Assembly: GCF_002234675.1 (NCBI RefSeq)
Contig: NC_019866.2
Coordinates: 5,189,307 to 5,253,306 of the forward strand
Origin: Oryzias latipes
Lineage: Eukaryota; Chordata; Actinopteri; Beloniformes; Adrianichthyidae
Direction: 5' to 3'
Length of the DNA stretch: 64,000 nucleotides
Part shown: one piece after another, positions 48,201 to 56,575 of the stretch
Numbering within the stretch: the first letter of the stretch is position 1
Layout: every line of letters begins with the position of its first letter
The notes under the pieces: model-generated
What the model was told of the DNA's origin: nothing
What the model saw: only the letters and a program-made list of their open reading frames with translations
Database searches by the model: none
Translations under genes and position numbers: made by a program

Positions 48201-51200
48201 GCATATCACGTTCAAATTATGTAATTGACACACGATGGTTCTATGTTGATTTATGTTTTCTTTGAGTGGTGTATTCATACTTCTTACGAGGTTTTAATGT
48301 GGTTCATTCGTGAAACATCTGTGAAAACTTCACGTAAAGACTACAACTTTTCTTGCTTTTTCCACATACATCTGATTTTCCTGCGTGCAATATGTGCAAA
48401 ATGTATGTGGCGCCTGTGTGACACGGCCTAAAGGCTATAGTGCAAACTCAGAATTAACTAATAATTAGGTAAAAAGCTACAGATTCAAATCTCCAATTGT
48501 TTGTTTGAAACATAGAAAAGTCTGTTTTTCTGATAGACCACAAGCATCACCGTAAAAGAGGAAGAGGCTTTTATTTTGACGAGAAGCAGAGTTCTTCTCA
48601 AAAAAACACACGGATGGGTGGAAAAACCATTGAAACCACACAGTCATAGCCTGTACCCAACTTTTGTTTTGGTCAAGCTGTGTTGTTGTGTTATTTTTAT
48701 GTGGTGTTCTCATTTCAAATAGAGCTTGGATCAAACTTCAACTTGTGTGTTTTTTTTTGGCACACCATCTAATGATCAGGGTTCCTACTTCAATACTTAT
48801 GGAAGTATTTGTCTCATTTTTTCAACTATAAAAGATTCAAACAGGGCGCTCCTCAACGCGTTAAACTTCATTTAAAGGAGGTTTAAAGCGCACAGAACTG
48901 TGGAGGAGTGAAAATGAAAGAACAAAAACAACACCGTCCAGTTTAGTTGGATTCTATTTTTCAAATCTTTCTTCTGTTGCGTCAAAATCTGTTTTGTCAC
49001 CCAGTCAGTAATCAACTGTTTGGTGAGCGCCAGTAGTGTCCAGCATGTTTACTCTTCTTGGAAAGAGAGCAACAATGGTTACCAATAAATGTCTTCTCCC
49101 CGTAACGTTTCACAACAAATGCTGGAAGTCCCGACAACAAAATGATTCGCATGAACCAGAAGGATTTTCATCAAACGACATGAAAACACTGAAAAAAACT
49201 TTCATATCTGGGAGAAACATCATGAAAACCCAACAATGGAGGTCCAGCTGGATTAAAGATTAAGATGGAAAATTGAAAATAAGTCTTTTACTGAATCTGA
49301 GTTTTTATTTACATGTATTTTGTGATTATTCACTGGTTGAAAATTTAAGGTGTTTTGCAACAAAAATCTTCTAAAACCCTAAAGCGCGTGTTGTTTAGCG
49401 GAGCAAAGGTATTTTCTTCTCCCTACACCTCAAATCCAGAGCTTCATCCAGAGGGAAAAAGAAAGAAGACAACTTTTGGGATGGGAAACTGAAACCTTCT
49501 GACTCGTTTATGATGAACTTCACTGTTTCAGAGGAGCAGAAGATCACGGCGATTCATACTTGTAGTGTCACAGCTTTAGGATGATCTTCCACACACCGTA
49601 TGTAAATGTGCCACATTCTGATCACATTTGTCATTTGCGCAGAAAGATTTCACGCGTAGATAAAATAACCGGCTCAAATGGCAGAGTCTGCATCAGCTGT
49701 GGGTCACACTTCCAGACGTTTAGAGTCTAGTCAGAGAGACCATCGGGAGAAACTATTTTGGGCTGAGGACCTCAGAGCAGCAGCCGCTCACTGAGTTATG
49801 GTCACTGTTGAGAAAGCTACTTAATATATTACAGATTATTTATTATAGTTGTTCAAAAAAATTGTCCACTTTAAGTTAATAATGTTTGCAGATGTGGATC
49901 AAATAAAGTCTGAAGTAATAAATGGACTTCAATGTGTTTCTCGTGATGTTTTTCAAAATAAAAGGAAAAATGGCAAAAGATACTATAATAAAGAAAGAGA
50001 AACAGGAGGACAATGGGTTTACCAACTAGTTATGAGACATAATAGTTATTGTATGTAATTTAGTGGAGCTTTGTCTGTTTTATAGACATTTTTCACATTA
50101 TTTTGACTTTATCATTGCTGTGTTTTTGGATTCATACATTTAAATTTTGTCTCTACCTTTGTAGAGACAAAACACATGTTTATGATGTTGTTTATGAAAC
50201 ATAAAAACAGTTTGATCTCAATTTTTGCAGTAAACAAAGACCTGATTTATGTTAACCATTTTTTTTGTAAAGTTTCAGGTTCATTGTGGAATTATCAGCC
50301 CCTCCAGGATTTTGCAGCAGTTATTTAAGATTGTTGCGGCCTAAAGTGCCTGAATTTGAGGCAACTTTTGTAAAAAGTTGCAACAAAAGCTGCTATGCTT
50401 ATTTTTTTTTTAAAGCACCTCTAAAATTTAAATTATGAAATAAACTTCACATTCTCATGTCCCATCTCTTTTTATTGTGATAATTGCACTGGGAAATTCT
50501 GTACATTCACCATACACAGCTTTGTTGTGCTTTCACTTAACATTAATAGAACTGTGACACCCCAAAATGAACTTTTGGTCTGTCTTGCTCCCACAAACTC
50601 ATATGTTTGTGTATTGATTTAAACAGACTTTAGAGAAAAATTAGATTCTGCAGGGAAAAATGATAGGCAGATTAAGCCTCACATGTTCTCTACAGAATCT
50701 TCCTCTTTTCCATTTCCAAAGGACCACTGATGAGTCGCTGTTTGAAGGCTTTGAGGAAAGGATCTGTTTCTTCTGCTGGTATTGATCGGCTCAGTTTCGG
50801 AGAAGGCTCTGCACTCTTCCTTTGTATTATCAATAAGAGTGAAATTGTTCCAGACTCTTTACGTTTTTCTGTTGATGTCGTTTTGTCGCACCTGGCGGTG
50901 TCTTCGTCTTTCCCCTCATCCTCGGCTTCCAGGAAGGAGCCACACTGGAAACAGTCGCGAAGCAACATCTTCACCCGTGACTGTTGTCACGCGGTCCATG
51001 ACAGGTTGCATTAAAGTCCAAGTTGCATTAAAGTTGCAGTCGAAATGTAATTTCCCACGTGTGGGATCAATAAAGTATTTCTGATTCTGACTCTAAAGTT
51101 GCAAGGTAACAGTTGACGGGGTTTGTTTAACATTTGTGTTAATAGTTGCGATCACAACATTGCAAACTCCTGGAGGGACTGAAATATTGTGTAATATATG

Positions 51201-53041
51201 AGGAATTTCTGTGAAAAAACATAAGAAGTTGGTTGTACTAAAAATATGGACATTATTACACAAAACTACTTTAAAGACACATTATTAGAACAAGTTTTAA
51301 AGTAGAAAAAAAGGTCAAAAAGGCCTCAGACTGCTAAGGGGATTACATATTCAATACACAATATAGGTCCACACATCTTCATGACAGAAAAGGAGCTATT
51401 TTTGTTTTATTTCTGCTGCTCTACTAAATCTTTAAGGAATAAAAAGAGAAAACTGCACATAACTCTAATTTCGTCTTTACAAATATTTACTTAAATAAAA
51501 CTTTATCTGAACAACTTTTTAGAACTTTCTGTTAGGAATTCCAAACTTTTACCCAGACAAAATGAAAACATGTTTGCTTCTGAAAATCTCCTGTGATTTT
51601 TATCTTCTGAAGTAAAAACAAATAACTTTTGTAACCTTTAGGCACGCCGGATAAAGTTTTTCTGCTCCACTAAATCTTCAAATTCAACAGTCCTGTATTG
51701 TTCGAATAACTATCTTCTCATTGAATTGGTTTTGTGTGTGCTAACCCCACACTTCATGAGTAAAATAAGGCAATAAAATGAAACAATTCTTAGCATATTT
51801 ACAGGTTAGTCAACTAAAACTAAATGAAAAACAAAGGCTCTGAACATTACAGGGACCTTGAAGGGGAAATGGAGACCAAACAGGAAATCTGAGGCTCGTT
51901 AGCTTCCAAACACTAAAACAGATGTAGGGGTGCAACAATATTCAACTTAATCAATGAATTATATGCCTATAATCCAAGCAGATCGATCTGTCTGAGACAG
52001 GTTCATAATCAAACTGACCATTGGAAATTCGTTTCAAAATGAAATAAACCAATTTTGTCGTTACTGGAAAATACCATTAGGATTGAGGTATGGTAGGTTC
52101 TATTTTACTAAAAATGACCAAGTGCATCACAGCGAACAACACACACGTGATGGCAGCAAAAAAAATCCATCCTTCCAGTCCAATGTGTGGAAACACTTTG
52201 AATTTAGCAAAGTGGGCTGAACTTTACAAAACTAAAATGTGAATGGATTTGACATTCATTCTTGTTTGTTTATTTGTTTGTACACATATTTAATTTGCAC
52301 TTGATTATCTTGCAAGAAATCCAAGGAAAATCTGGAAAACGTCACCTCCTGTTCAGTACCAAGTATTTCTCTCTGAGTCACACTGGTTGAAGTTTTGGCT
52401 AAAGATGTCCTGGATCGATTTTAGGTCAGTGAATCAGATCGTTCAAAAAGAACCAATGTTGACTATAAATCATACTGTCAACCACAACTTATATGAATTG
52501 ATGAGTTAAAATGAATTATTATAACCTTAATAAAAAACTAAAAATAAAAATGTAAAGAAAAATTAAAGACTGACTAGAAATTTATCTCAGTAATTTGAAT
52601 TTTAACCTCAATGCAGCAAGAAATGAGTTACTTTCAACACTGATCATGATGGTTGATGGTCAGTTTTAGGTCAGAGTGAGTACACAAACACTCATTAAGC
52701 TTCAGCTGTGATTGGCCAACTTCCATTTACACATCAACTCATTTTGTTTTCCATGAACAGGAATGATTATGAAGCAGAGGAGCTTGACAGGTTCACCTCC
52801 TCTGACTAAATGAAGGAGAGCAAGGATAAAACTTTTTTCTTCTTTCCAAAAGAGCTTAAATGAATGAGGAAAGTCTGTTAATGTGTGAGATGCAGTGACC
52901 CACTTTGATTTGGCTTCGTGGGGTCAGAATAAGATCTCAGGTTTCCTTACCGAGTCTCCTGATGGAGTCGCTCAGACCGTCTGCGGCCCTCCTGGAGCTC
53001 TCTGCGGCGTTGACGCACGGAGTCTTGCTGCTGCAGAACAT
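28236..53041 (-). CDS. plcd3: 1-phosphatidylinositol 4,5-bisphosphate phosphodiesterase delta-3, 15 coding exons
   Basis: Hydrolyses PIP2 to IP3 and diacylglycerol at membranes. Exons on minus: 53041-52951, 38667-38500, 35017-34789, 34301-34172, 33837-33612, 32599-32398, 32316-32172, 32035-31883, 31797-31645, 31566-31416, 31292-31176, 29760-29582, 29014-28879, 28614-28465, 28378-28236; 790 aa (human 789). Domains: PH (about 40-145), EF-hand loops [12 protein letters not shown] (173-184) and [12 protein letters not shown] (209-220), X box with SSSHNTYL (His329), Glu359/Asp361 in VELDCW, YHGHTL (His374) and SLENHC (Glu408), an acidic-serine linker (CEDDETSS), Y box from about 500, and C2 from about 649. 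All catalytic residues are kept. The first exon gives a short N-terminus (MFCSSKTPC...SIRRLG) joining GIQDNEDV, equivalent to LGLTEDEDV-type sequence in relatives. Intron 1 is 14.3 kb; intron 3 looks U12-type. Sited next to nmt1 as in human. Confidence 0.93.
29193..29265 (+). mobile_element. Fragment similar to the RTE 5' UTR
   Basis: GGTCCCAAGCCGGGTAAAT and GTGTCAGGAAGGCATTC match the 5' UTR of the intact RTE at about 12016-12075 (GGTCCCAAGCCCGGATAAAT, GCGTCAGGAAGGGCATCC) with substitutions and a small gap. It could be a decayed RTE copy or a SINE built from RTE sequence. Lies in plcd3 intron 12. Confidence 0.6.
29835..30130 (+). repeat. Dispersed repeat shared with 44440-44660
   Basis: Shared words with the 44.4-kb stretch, in the same order and orientation: CTGCCCTT, GGTTGGAT/GGGTGGAT, GCGGAC/CCGCG, AAAAATGRGCAAACCT, GGGTGAARTAGGTGAGA and TTTCAACCC. 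The relation is visible but strongly diverged. Its class is unknown; located in plcd3 intron 11. Confidence 0.5.
30528..31112. mobile_element. hAT-like miniature element with imperfect inverted ends
   Basis: The left end AAGACAGGTTCACACCG and the reverse complement of the right end (AAGCTACGTTCACACTG) agree at most of 17 positions. Length is about 580 bp, with no transposase. Composition and ends resemble hAT-derived miniature elements common in fish; target duplication could not be identified. Located in plcd3 intron 11, ending about 60 bp from exon 11. Confidence 0.5.
34302..34788 (-). other. plcd3: Probable U12-type intron (plcd3 intron 3) with AT-AA ends
   Basis: Read on minus, exon 3 ends CTGGACCA and the intron starts ATATCCTTC, the minor-spliceosome 5' site consensus. 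Just before exon 4 is CCCCTTAAC (34311-34319), close to the U12 branch consensus, with the branch A 10 nt from the border. Joining CA to TTGGATTCG gives LDHWIRSYL, matching the conserved LDHWIHSYL of human PLCD3. No GT-AG pair gives an open frame with this alignment. Confidence 0.8.
36732..37110 (+). mobile_element. Miniature TTAA transposon family, copy 7 (3' truncated)
   Basis: TTAA at 36728-36731 leads into AGACCTGTCTGATTTTTG, GCAGAGCAGCAGGATGTCATC, CACCTCTGACTTTTGGGCGGGACC, then the ORF-derived region (CAACAAAAACGAGCAATATTGAAG). The second half is lost near 37100. Located in plcd3 intron 2. Confidence 0.65.
37440..37625 (-). mobile_element. Miniature TTAA transposon family, copy 8 (partial)
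   Basis: Minus-oriented fragment with CCAATATTGCTTGCATTTTTG, GGTTACGTTAGGTTGGGG, GAGCTGTAAGCTAG and TTTATTTTGGCTGAAAAC, ending near AATTGGAGTGGAACTTA. It lies 330 bp from copy 7 in opposite orientation in plcd3 intron 2. Confidence 0.6.
38968..39019. repeat. (AT)n microsatellite
   Basis: Perfect dinucleotide TA/AT run of 52 bp in plcd3 intron 1. Likely length-polymorphic. Confidence 0.95.
39395..39910 (-). pseudogene. Jockey/Rex1-like LINE reverse-transcriptase relic
   Basis: The minus strand encodes [11 protein letters not shown], then [19 protein letters not shown] (the RT-3/4 motif region, usually GVPQGSVLGPLLFLIYIND), a disrupted FADD-region and, further on, [15 protein letters not shown], the conserved thumb-proximal block of jockey-group elements. 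Stops and frameshifts break the frame and both ends are missing. A fossil non-LTR retrotransposon in plcd3 intron 1. Confidence 0.8.
40592..40793. repeat. Two-copy tandem repeat, period about 100 bp
   Basis: GCACCTTAGACAT(G/T)TAGGG starts at 40592 and again at 40692, and both copies end ACCCGCCAATTTTAACC; a third copy starts at 40793 and breaks off. It adjoins a CA-rich stretch (about 40805-40900) and the GC-rich block, and is probably part of one larger element. Confidence 0.75.
40900..41690. repeat. Very GC-rich block, probably part of an interspersed element
   Basis: About 800 bp of G-rich (plus) sequence, unlike the AT-rich surroundings. It gives long overlapping open frames on both strands simply because stop codons are rare. 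It directly precedes a 3'-like segment shared with 46363-46936, so I read it as the 5' part of that element. Low-complexity Pro/Arg/Gly translations argue against a gene. Confidence 0.55.
41690..42207 (+). mobile_element. Unclassified interspersed element, copy A (3' part)
   Basis: Shares with the copy at 46363: AACATAAACACYCACCTGAGC, CAGGTGTCAGCTSA, CCCGCCC/CCGCCC, a long C/T-rich tract, AATAAAGTTTRGCCT, ACAAAAGGGGTTTAT and AAAATATGTCCAAC. No coding region seen. The 5'-shortened second copy suggests a retrotransposon-like origin (inference). Confidence 0.6.
42259..42296 (+). repeat. A38 homopolymer
   Basis: Uninterrupted run of 38 adenines. It may be a retroposed tail, but no source element is evident upstream. 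Confidence 0.9.
44440..44660 (+). repeat. Second copy of the 29.8-kb dispersed repeat
   Basis: Contains CTGCCCTTGTGGTTGGATCC, AAAAATGAGCAAACCT, GGGTGAAGTAGGTGAGAAGC and TTTCTTCAACCC, in the same order as the copy in intron 11. It lies in intron 1 of the same gene. Confidence 0.5.
45893..46335 (+). mobile_element. Probable MITE
   Basis: Begins TTAAAGGGCTTACATAATGC followed by AAAATCAACTTTT and a T-run, a start I recognise from miniature elements frequent in fish genomes. The internal part has CACCAGCCCCTCCCAATCC. The right end is not certain and no ORF is present. Confidence 0.45.
46363..46936 (+). mobile_element. Unclassified interspersed element, copy B (5' truncated)
   Basis: Colinear with 41690-42207 over its whole length but lacking the GC-rich upstream block. 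Ends AAAATATGTCCAACAC. Both copies are in plcd3 intron 1 and in the same orientation. Confidence 0.6.
47870..48435. repeat. Possible miniature element with short internal repeats
   Basis: The segment is rich in CG-containing words unlike its neighbours, has three near-identical CGCACATAAACG-type units around 48165-48200, and ends TGTGTGACACGGCCTAAAGG, a terminus-like sequence. No coding potential. The class is not determined. Confidence 0.3.
51040..51092 (+). mobile_element. 3' tail of an L2-type LINE
   Basis: AATTTCCCACGTGTGGGATC followed by AATAAAGTATTTCTGATTCTG matches the characteristic 3' end of vertebrate L2/CR1-like elements. Little of the body is recognisable upstream. Confidence 0.5.
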
Positions 53042-53098
53042 TGCCGATCCTGGCTGCCACGCGGATCCCCTAGATTTGGGGGGTTTAGACTCCCCCTG

Positions 53099-53149
53099 TT
53101 ACTTTTTATGAGCGCGAGACAAAAGTCTCTCACCGGCACCGCGCTCCAT
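53099..53149 (-). other. Upstream ORF in the plcd3 leader
   Basis: A 16-codon ORF (MERGAGERLLSRAHKK) ends 57 bp before the plcd3 ATG in genomic sequence. An in-frame stop precedes the plcd3 ATG, so this is the first upstream AUG if the leader is unspliced. It could lower translation of plcd3; the transcript start is not known. Confidence 0.45.
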
Positions 53150-53212
53150 GTCTGACAGATAGTGAGCCCGTGCGTGCACCACGCAATGGGCGCGTGGCTG
53201 AAACTCCCTCCT

Positions 53213-53252
53213 ACTACTCCTCCTCCTCCTCCTCCTCCTCCTGCTGCTGCTG
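53213..53252. repeat. (TCC)n then (TGC)n microsatellite upstream of plcd3
   Basis: A run of about nine CCT units followed by four CTG units, about 60-100 bp upstream of the upstream ORF. It is in the likely promoter or leader of plcd3 and may vary in length. Confidence 0.85.
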
Positions 53253-56100
53253 CACCACCTTGAAATCAGGGATCAGCAGACACTTTCTTCAAAGCACAAT
53301 CACTTGTCGGTTCTAGTTATTTATTACAGCCGATCAATTAAGAAAAAAAAAAAAAAAAACAATAAAGTAAACGTTTAAAAGAAATTACGCTAAAATAGTC
53401 TGAAATAAATCATTTAAATCAAAATGTAATCAAACTTTTTAAATGTAATTCTAAACGTAATACCAATGTAGTATTACATATTATTTATGATTTTATTCTG
53501 TACAAACGAGGTGTAAACAAAGTAAAAACCTGTAAATGGAGCGACAGTGCCCTCTGGTGGTGGTTCCTTGTAATTGCCACATTTTTTTTCCAACAAACCC
53601 TTCTGCAGTGCCAAAATTCGTCTCCTGCGCGTGCATCCTGTTTGCGAGGATTTTGAAGACGAGATCCATGACCAGAAAACTGGACACGTTTTTGTTTTGC
53701 AGAAGCTGACATAAAAACCTCCGATAAGTCCTACTAATGGAAGCTTTTGGTGTCAGAGGAAGCAGCAAACGTGATCTTTCCGGACTCACAGCGAACCAAG
53801 GGAGCCCACACGCCCACAAACCAACCATGCCACAAACACAAAAGAGTCTTGGAAGGCAGGGTGGGGATAGGTGAAGGTGTTTTTTGCCACTTGCAGCTGC
53901 TGCATTTCCCGATGTCCGTCCACCTTTACGTGTTCTACAGACCAAAGCTGTATTTTTTCCCCCCTTATCTTTCATCTCCTTTCAGCCAGCAAGCATGCTA
54001 GAAAGGGAAGAGATTAAGTCATGCCTGCTAATCCTCACAGACTGTGATCTGTGCAGGACCAGCTCTCAAGCTGCTACCTTATTTGAGAATATGGAAACCT
54101 GCATGACCCCCCCTCCCCCCCAAACAGTTATTGGGTTTCTTTTCATGAGGAACCATCATCTCCTTCTCAAAGAATCAACTCTTCTTTGTATTGTCGGACA
54201 TGAAACTAAGGCTTGTTTCTATTAGTAGAAACAGTGGCTCTGTGTTTTTGTATCCATGGGATCCCTGGTGTTTACACGCAGTTAGGGGGGAGACCAGTAA
54301 GCAGCTGGATGAGGTCACTAACCGAATAACCATTTTTCTCCATTAACTACTGCAAAACTGATTATAAAAAGTGTAATGAGGCGAACTACATTCCAAAGGT
54401 GCAGAAACACAGCTCTAGTAGAAAAATAAAAATAGCTGCAAAACAAGCTCTATGTATAAAAAGAATGTGCAACGCCACACAAAAAATACTACACTCCAAA
54501 AGGTTTCTCGTATTTTCTTTATTAAAATTCAAATTGCACGTGTACAAGGCAAAGTAGCAACATGGTAGTTCTGCAAGAGTTTATAGAAATCCTAACAAAA
54601 AGACTGGGGGGGGGGGGCGTCGTTGCTTGGGGGGGGGGTGATCGGGTACCGTCTATTTCCTGGCACTTTGACAGTTTACCGAATAGCTGTTGTGATAGGA
54701 TATTTCGGGGGGGGGGGGGGGGAAACATTCACAAAAGGTAACATAAAAATCCTATAAAAGCTGTCGACGTTTACACAAAACTGACCGAATGTTTTCAATT
54801 TGCCAAAAAACTTCTTTGTGGAAAATCGTAACAGAAATACACACGTCCTCCAGGAAATATGCGGATCCAGTAAAGCACACGTTGGCCTTGTTAGCAGATA
54901 GCTTTCACTTCCGTCTAGTCTAAATATTCATGTTTTTTATTGCTTTACCTGACATAAAACGGTTATTTATTATTAAACCAGTAAACTTGTGGTTTACTAT
55001 TTTTAACAAGTTAGTTGTAACTCGAGCTAGTTAGCAATTGCTAGCCTAGCTTTATGAAGAGTGACGTTTTCTGTCAAAAAGGGCCCCAGCCAGGAACGAT
55101 TTCCAATAAAAGATGATCGTGCCCAAGCATTAGGTTCATTTTTTGGAGAGAGTGCGTATGCCTTCACATTATGTGGAAATGATTAAGTGATTAGTTTGCA
55201 AGCGACAGCGCGCATCGACCATCCGCTAACCAACGTTAACGCTTAGCCAACGTTAGCTAGCTGTCTTATCCTTAGCTAGTAACACGAAAACAACCGTGTA
55301 AACGCTGCATTCTGGGGTTACGCAGAAGAACCCAAAACTGATCTACACCACTCCGTCCACTTGAAACAGGATTACTGAGCAAGTGTGAGCTCGCCTGACC
55401 CTCCCTTGGACAACGAGGGATCGAGGATGTGATCGCAGCTGCAGCTTCACTATAAATGTCGTTTGTTTACGCTGATTCCTGAGTTAGCGCGAGCTCCTGT
55501 CACAAATTGTATCACTCCGCACAACACAAAAAATAAACAAACCCGGCACATTTCACCAACCAAATTGTACAGGTACGTTAGGTCTTTATACACCGACACA
55601 TATTTTATAACACTAAATGTGGAGGATATCATTTACTCTTTTTAAAAAGGTGAATTATAAAAGGGGACTAGATTTCGTTAAAGGATTTCCTAAGTCATCT
55701 TGAAAAGTAGGAGGTTCACATTTTTTACTTTTTTTAATTTTTATAGTATAATGGCTATAACATAAAACAAAACCATAACTGTAATTAAAAACTTTAATTT
55801 TTTATTTGCTTTTACGTTCTCTCATCTGAAAATACTTATATTGTAACTTGTTCTCATTTCAGGAACGACAGTAACTCCCTTCCCATGTCAATAGTAGCGC
55901 CCGTTAAAAACGTACGGACCTTCTTTTTAGTGCGGATTAAGCAGGTCTGACTGACATTAAAAGTAACCAATCAAAAAAAAAGTCAAGCTTGGCAACAGCA
56001 AAATTGTTCTCCTGTCCAATCAATAAACGGAAGGGTGGGGTTTAGTGTTCCAAACAACATGTAATTTGATTGGTTAAAATGTTGATCTGTCATACTTGAC
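53253..56100. other. Interval between plcd3 and hexim1
   Basis: The two genes are divergent, more than 3.5 kb apart between start codons. No convincing exon is seen; ORFs at 53493-53975 and 53747-54225 lack family features. G-runs of 12, 10 and 16 lie at 54606-54722. A minus-strand AATAAA at about 54517 is next to no recognisable gene. Human ACBD4 would be expected hereabouts but no acyl-CoA-binding motif is visible. Confidence 0.5.
54606..54722 (+). repeat. Cluster of three long G-runs
   Basis: G12 at 54606-54617, G10 at 54629-54638 and G16 at 54707-54722. Each long run can in principle supply several G-tracts, so quadruplex formation is possible. Such runs are also prone to assembly error. 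Confidence 0.7.
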
Positions 56101-56176
56101 TTCTGGGCTATGTAGTTAATTTTTTGTATTTACCATCATGTTCCATTGTAACCAGAACTACATATCCCACAATACA
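56101..56176. promoter_or_regulatory. Two inverted ZNF143/STAF-type sites upstream of hexim1
   Basis: On plus, ACTACATATCCCACAATAC begins at 56157 and fits the ZNF143 consensus ACTACANNTCCCR. On minus, ACTACATAGCCCAGAA (56101-56116) is a near match with one core substitution. The sites face opposite ways, about 40 bp apart, 50-120 bp upstream of the TATA box. Confidence 0.6.
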
Positions 56177-56215
56177 TCTGACCTAAAAAGAAACAGCATG
56201 CGCAATGGCAGAGGC

Positions 56216-56241
56216 GGAGCTCGTATATAAAGGCGAGCTCC
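56216..56241 (+). promoter_or_regulatory. hexim1: hexim1 TATA box inside a perfect inverted repeat
   Basis: TATATAAAGG at 56224-56233 is flanked by exact 8-bp inverted arms, GGAGCTCG (56216-56223) and CGAGCTCC (56234-56241). Transcription would start near 56255, giving an ATG-free leader for about 265 nt. The arms could extrude as a small cruciform or bind a dimeric factor; either is inference. Confidence 0.75.
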
Positions 56242-56519
56242 CTCTTTTTTGGGTAGCATAGTGGATACTGTTGTGGCGCCAGGACGCAGTCGTTGGTTTA
56301 ACGGTAGTTCTGACAACGAAACAGTTAATAGTAGTTAGCGATAGTTGCTCTGACAAACCCTTGGAGGAGTAAGAAGTGTTGACTATTTGGTAGTTTACTT
56401 TTACTCAACGAGTTTTTTTTTTTCAAACGAAAAAACTTAAGTTTTTGGAATTTCACTTCTTGTAGAAATTAATATTTTTAATTTTTGATTTTTTCAACGA
56501 ACTTTTGAGATCAATTCTG

Positions 56520-56549
56520 ATGCAATGAACTATACCTAGGATGTTTTGA
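56520..56549 (+). other. Three minimal upstream ORFs before the hexim1 start
   Basis: ATGCAATGA (56520-56528), ATG AAC TAT ACC TAG (56525-56539) and ATGTTTTGA (56541-56549) are the only ATGs between the predicted transcription start and the coding ATG. The first two overlap in different frames. Such start-stop-like uORFs usually reduce or tune initiation at the main start. Confidence 0.6.
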
Positions 56550-56575
56550 AAAGGAGTTTTCGGAAGATTACCATC

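Larger units (their letters stand above)
38668..52950 (-). other. plcd3: plcd3 intron 1, repeat-rich, no gene recognised inside
   Basis: The 14.3-kb intron has GT/AG borders (GTAAGG donor next to 52951, CAG before 38667). It contains an AT microsatellite, an RT relic, a GC-rich segment, two copies of an unclassified element, an A-run and other repeats, listed separately. Open frames such as those near 43014, 49036 and 50690 lack family similarity. Human ACBD4, expected beside PLCD3, is not here. Confidence 0.65.

Noticed and set aside
50690-50974. Minus-strand 94-codon ORF ([20 protein letters not shown]...) considered as an alternative plcd3 first exon
   Set aside because: It has a possible GT donor after ACCGCCAG, but the phase does not fit plcd3 exon 2 and no family is recognised. 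It may be a chance ORF.
53493-53975. 160-codon minus-strand ORF between plcd3 and hexim1
   Set aside because: No recognisable domain, and a plus-strand ORF of similar quality overlaps it. Tested for acyl-CoA-binding motifs as a possible acbd4 exon; none seen.
56546-56575. Upstream extension of the hexim1 frame by ten codons
   Set aside because: It would need a TTG start. The ATG at 56576 gives the conserved M-x-E-P beginning.
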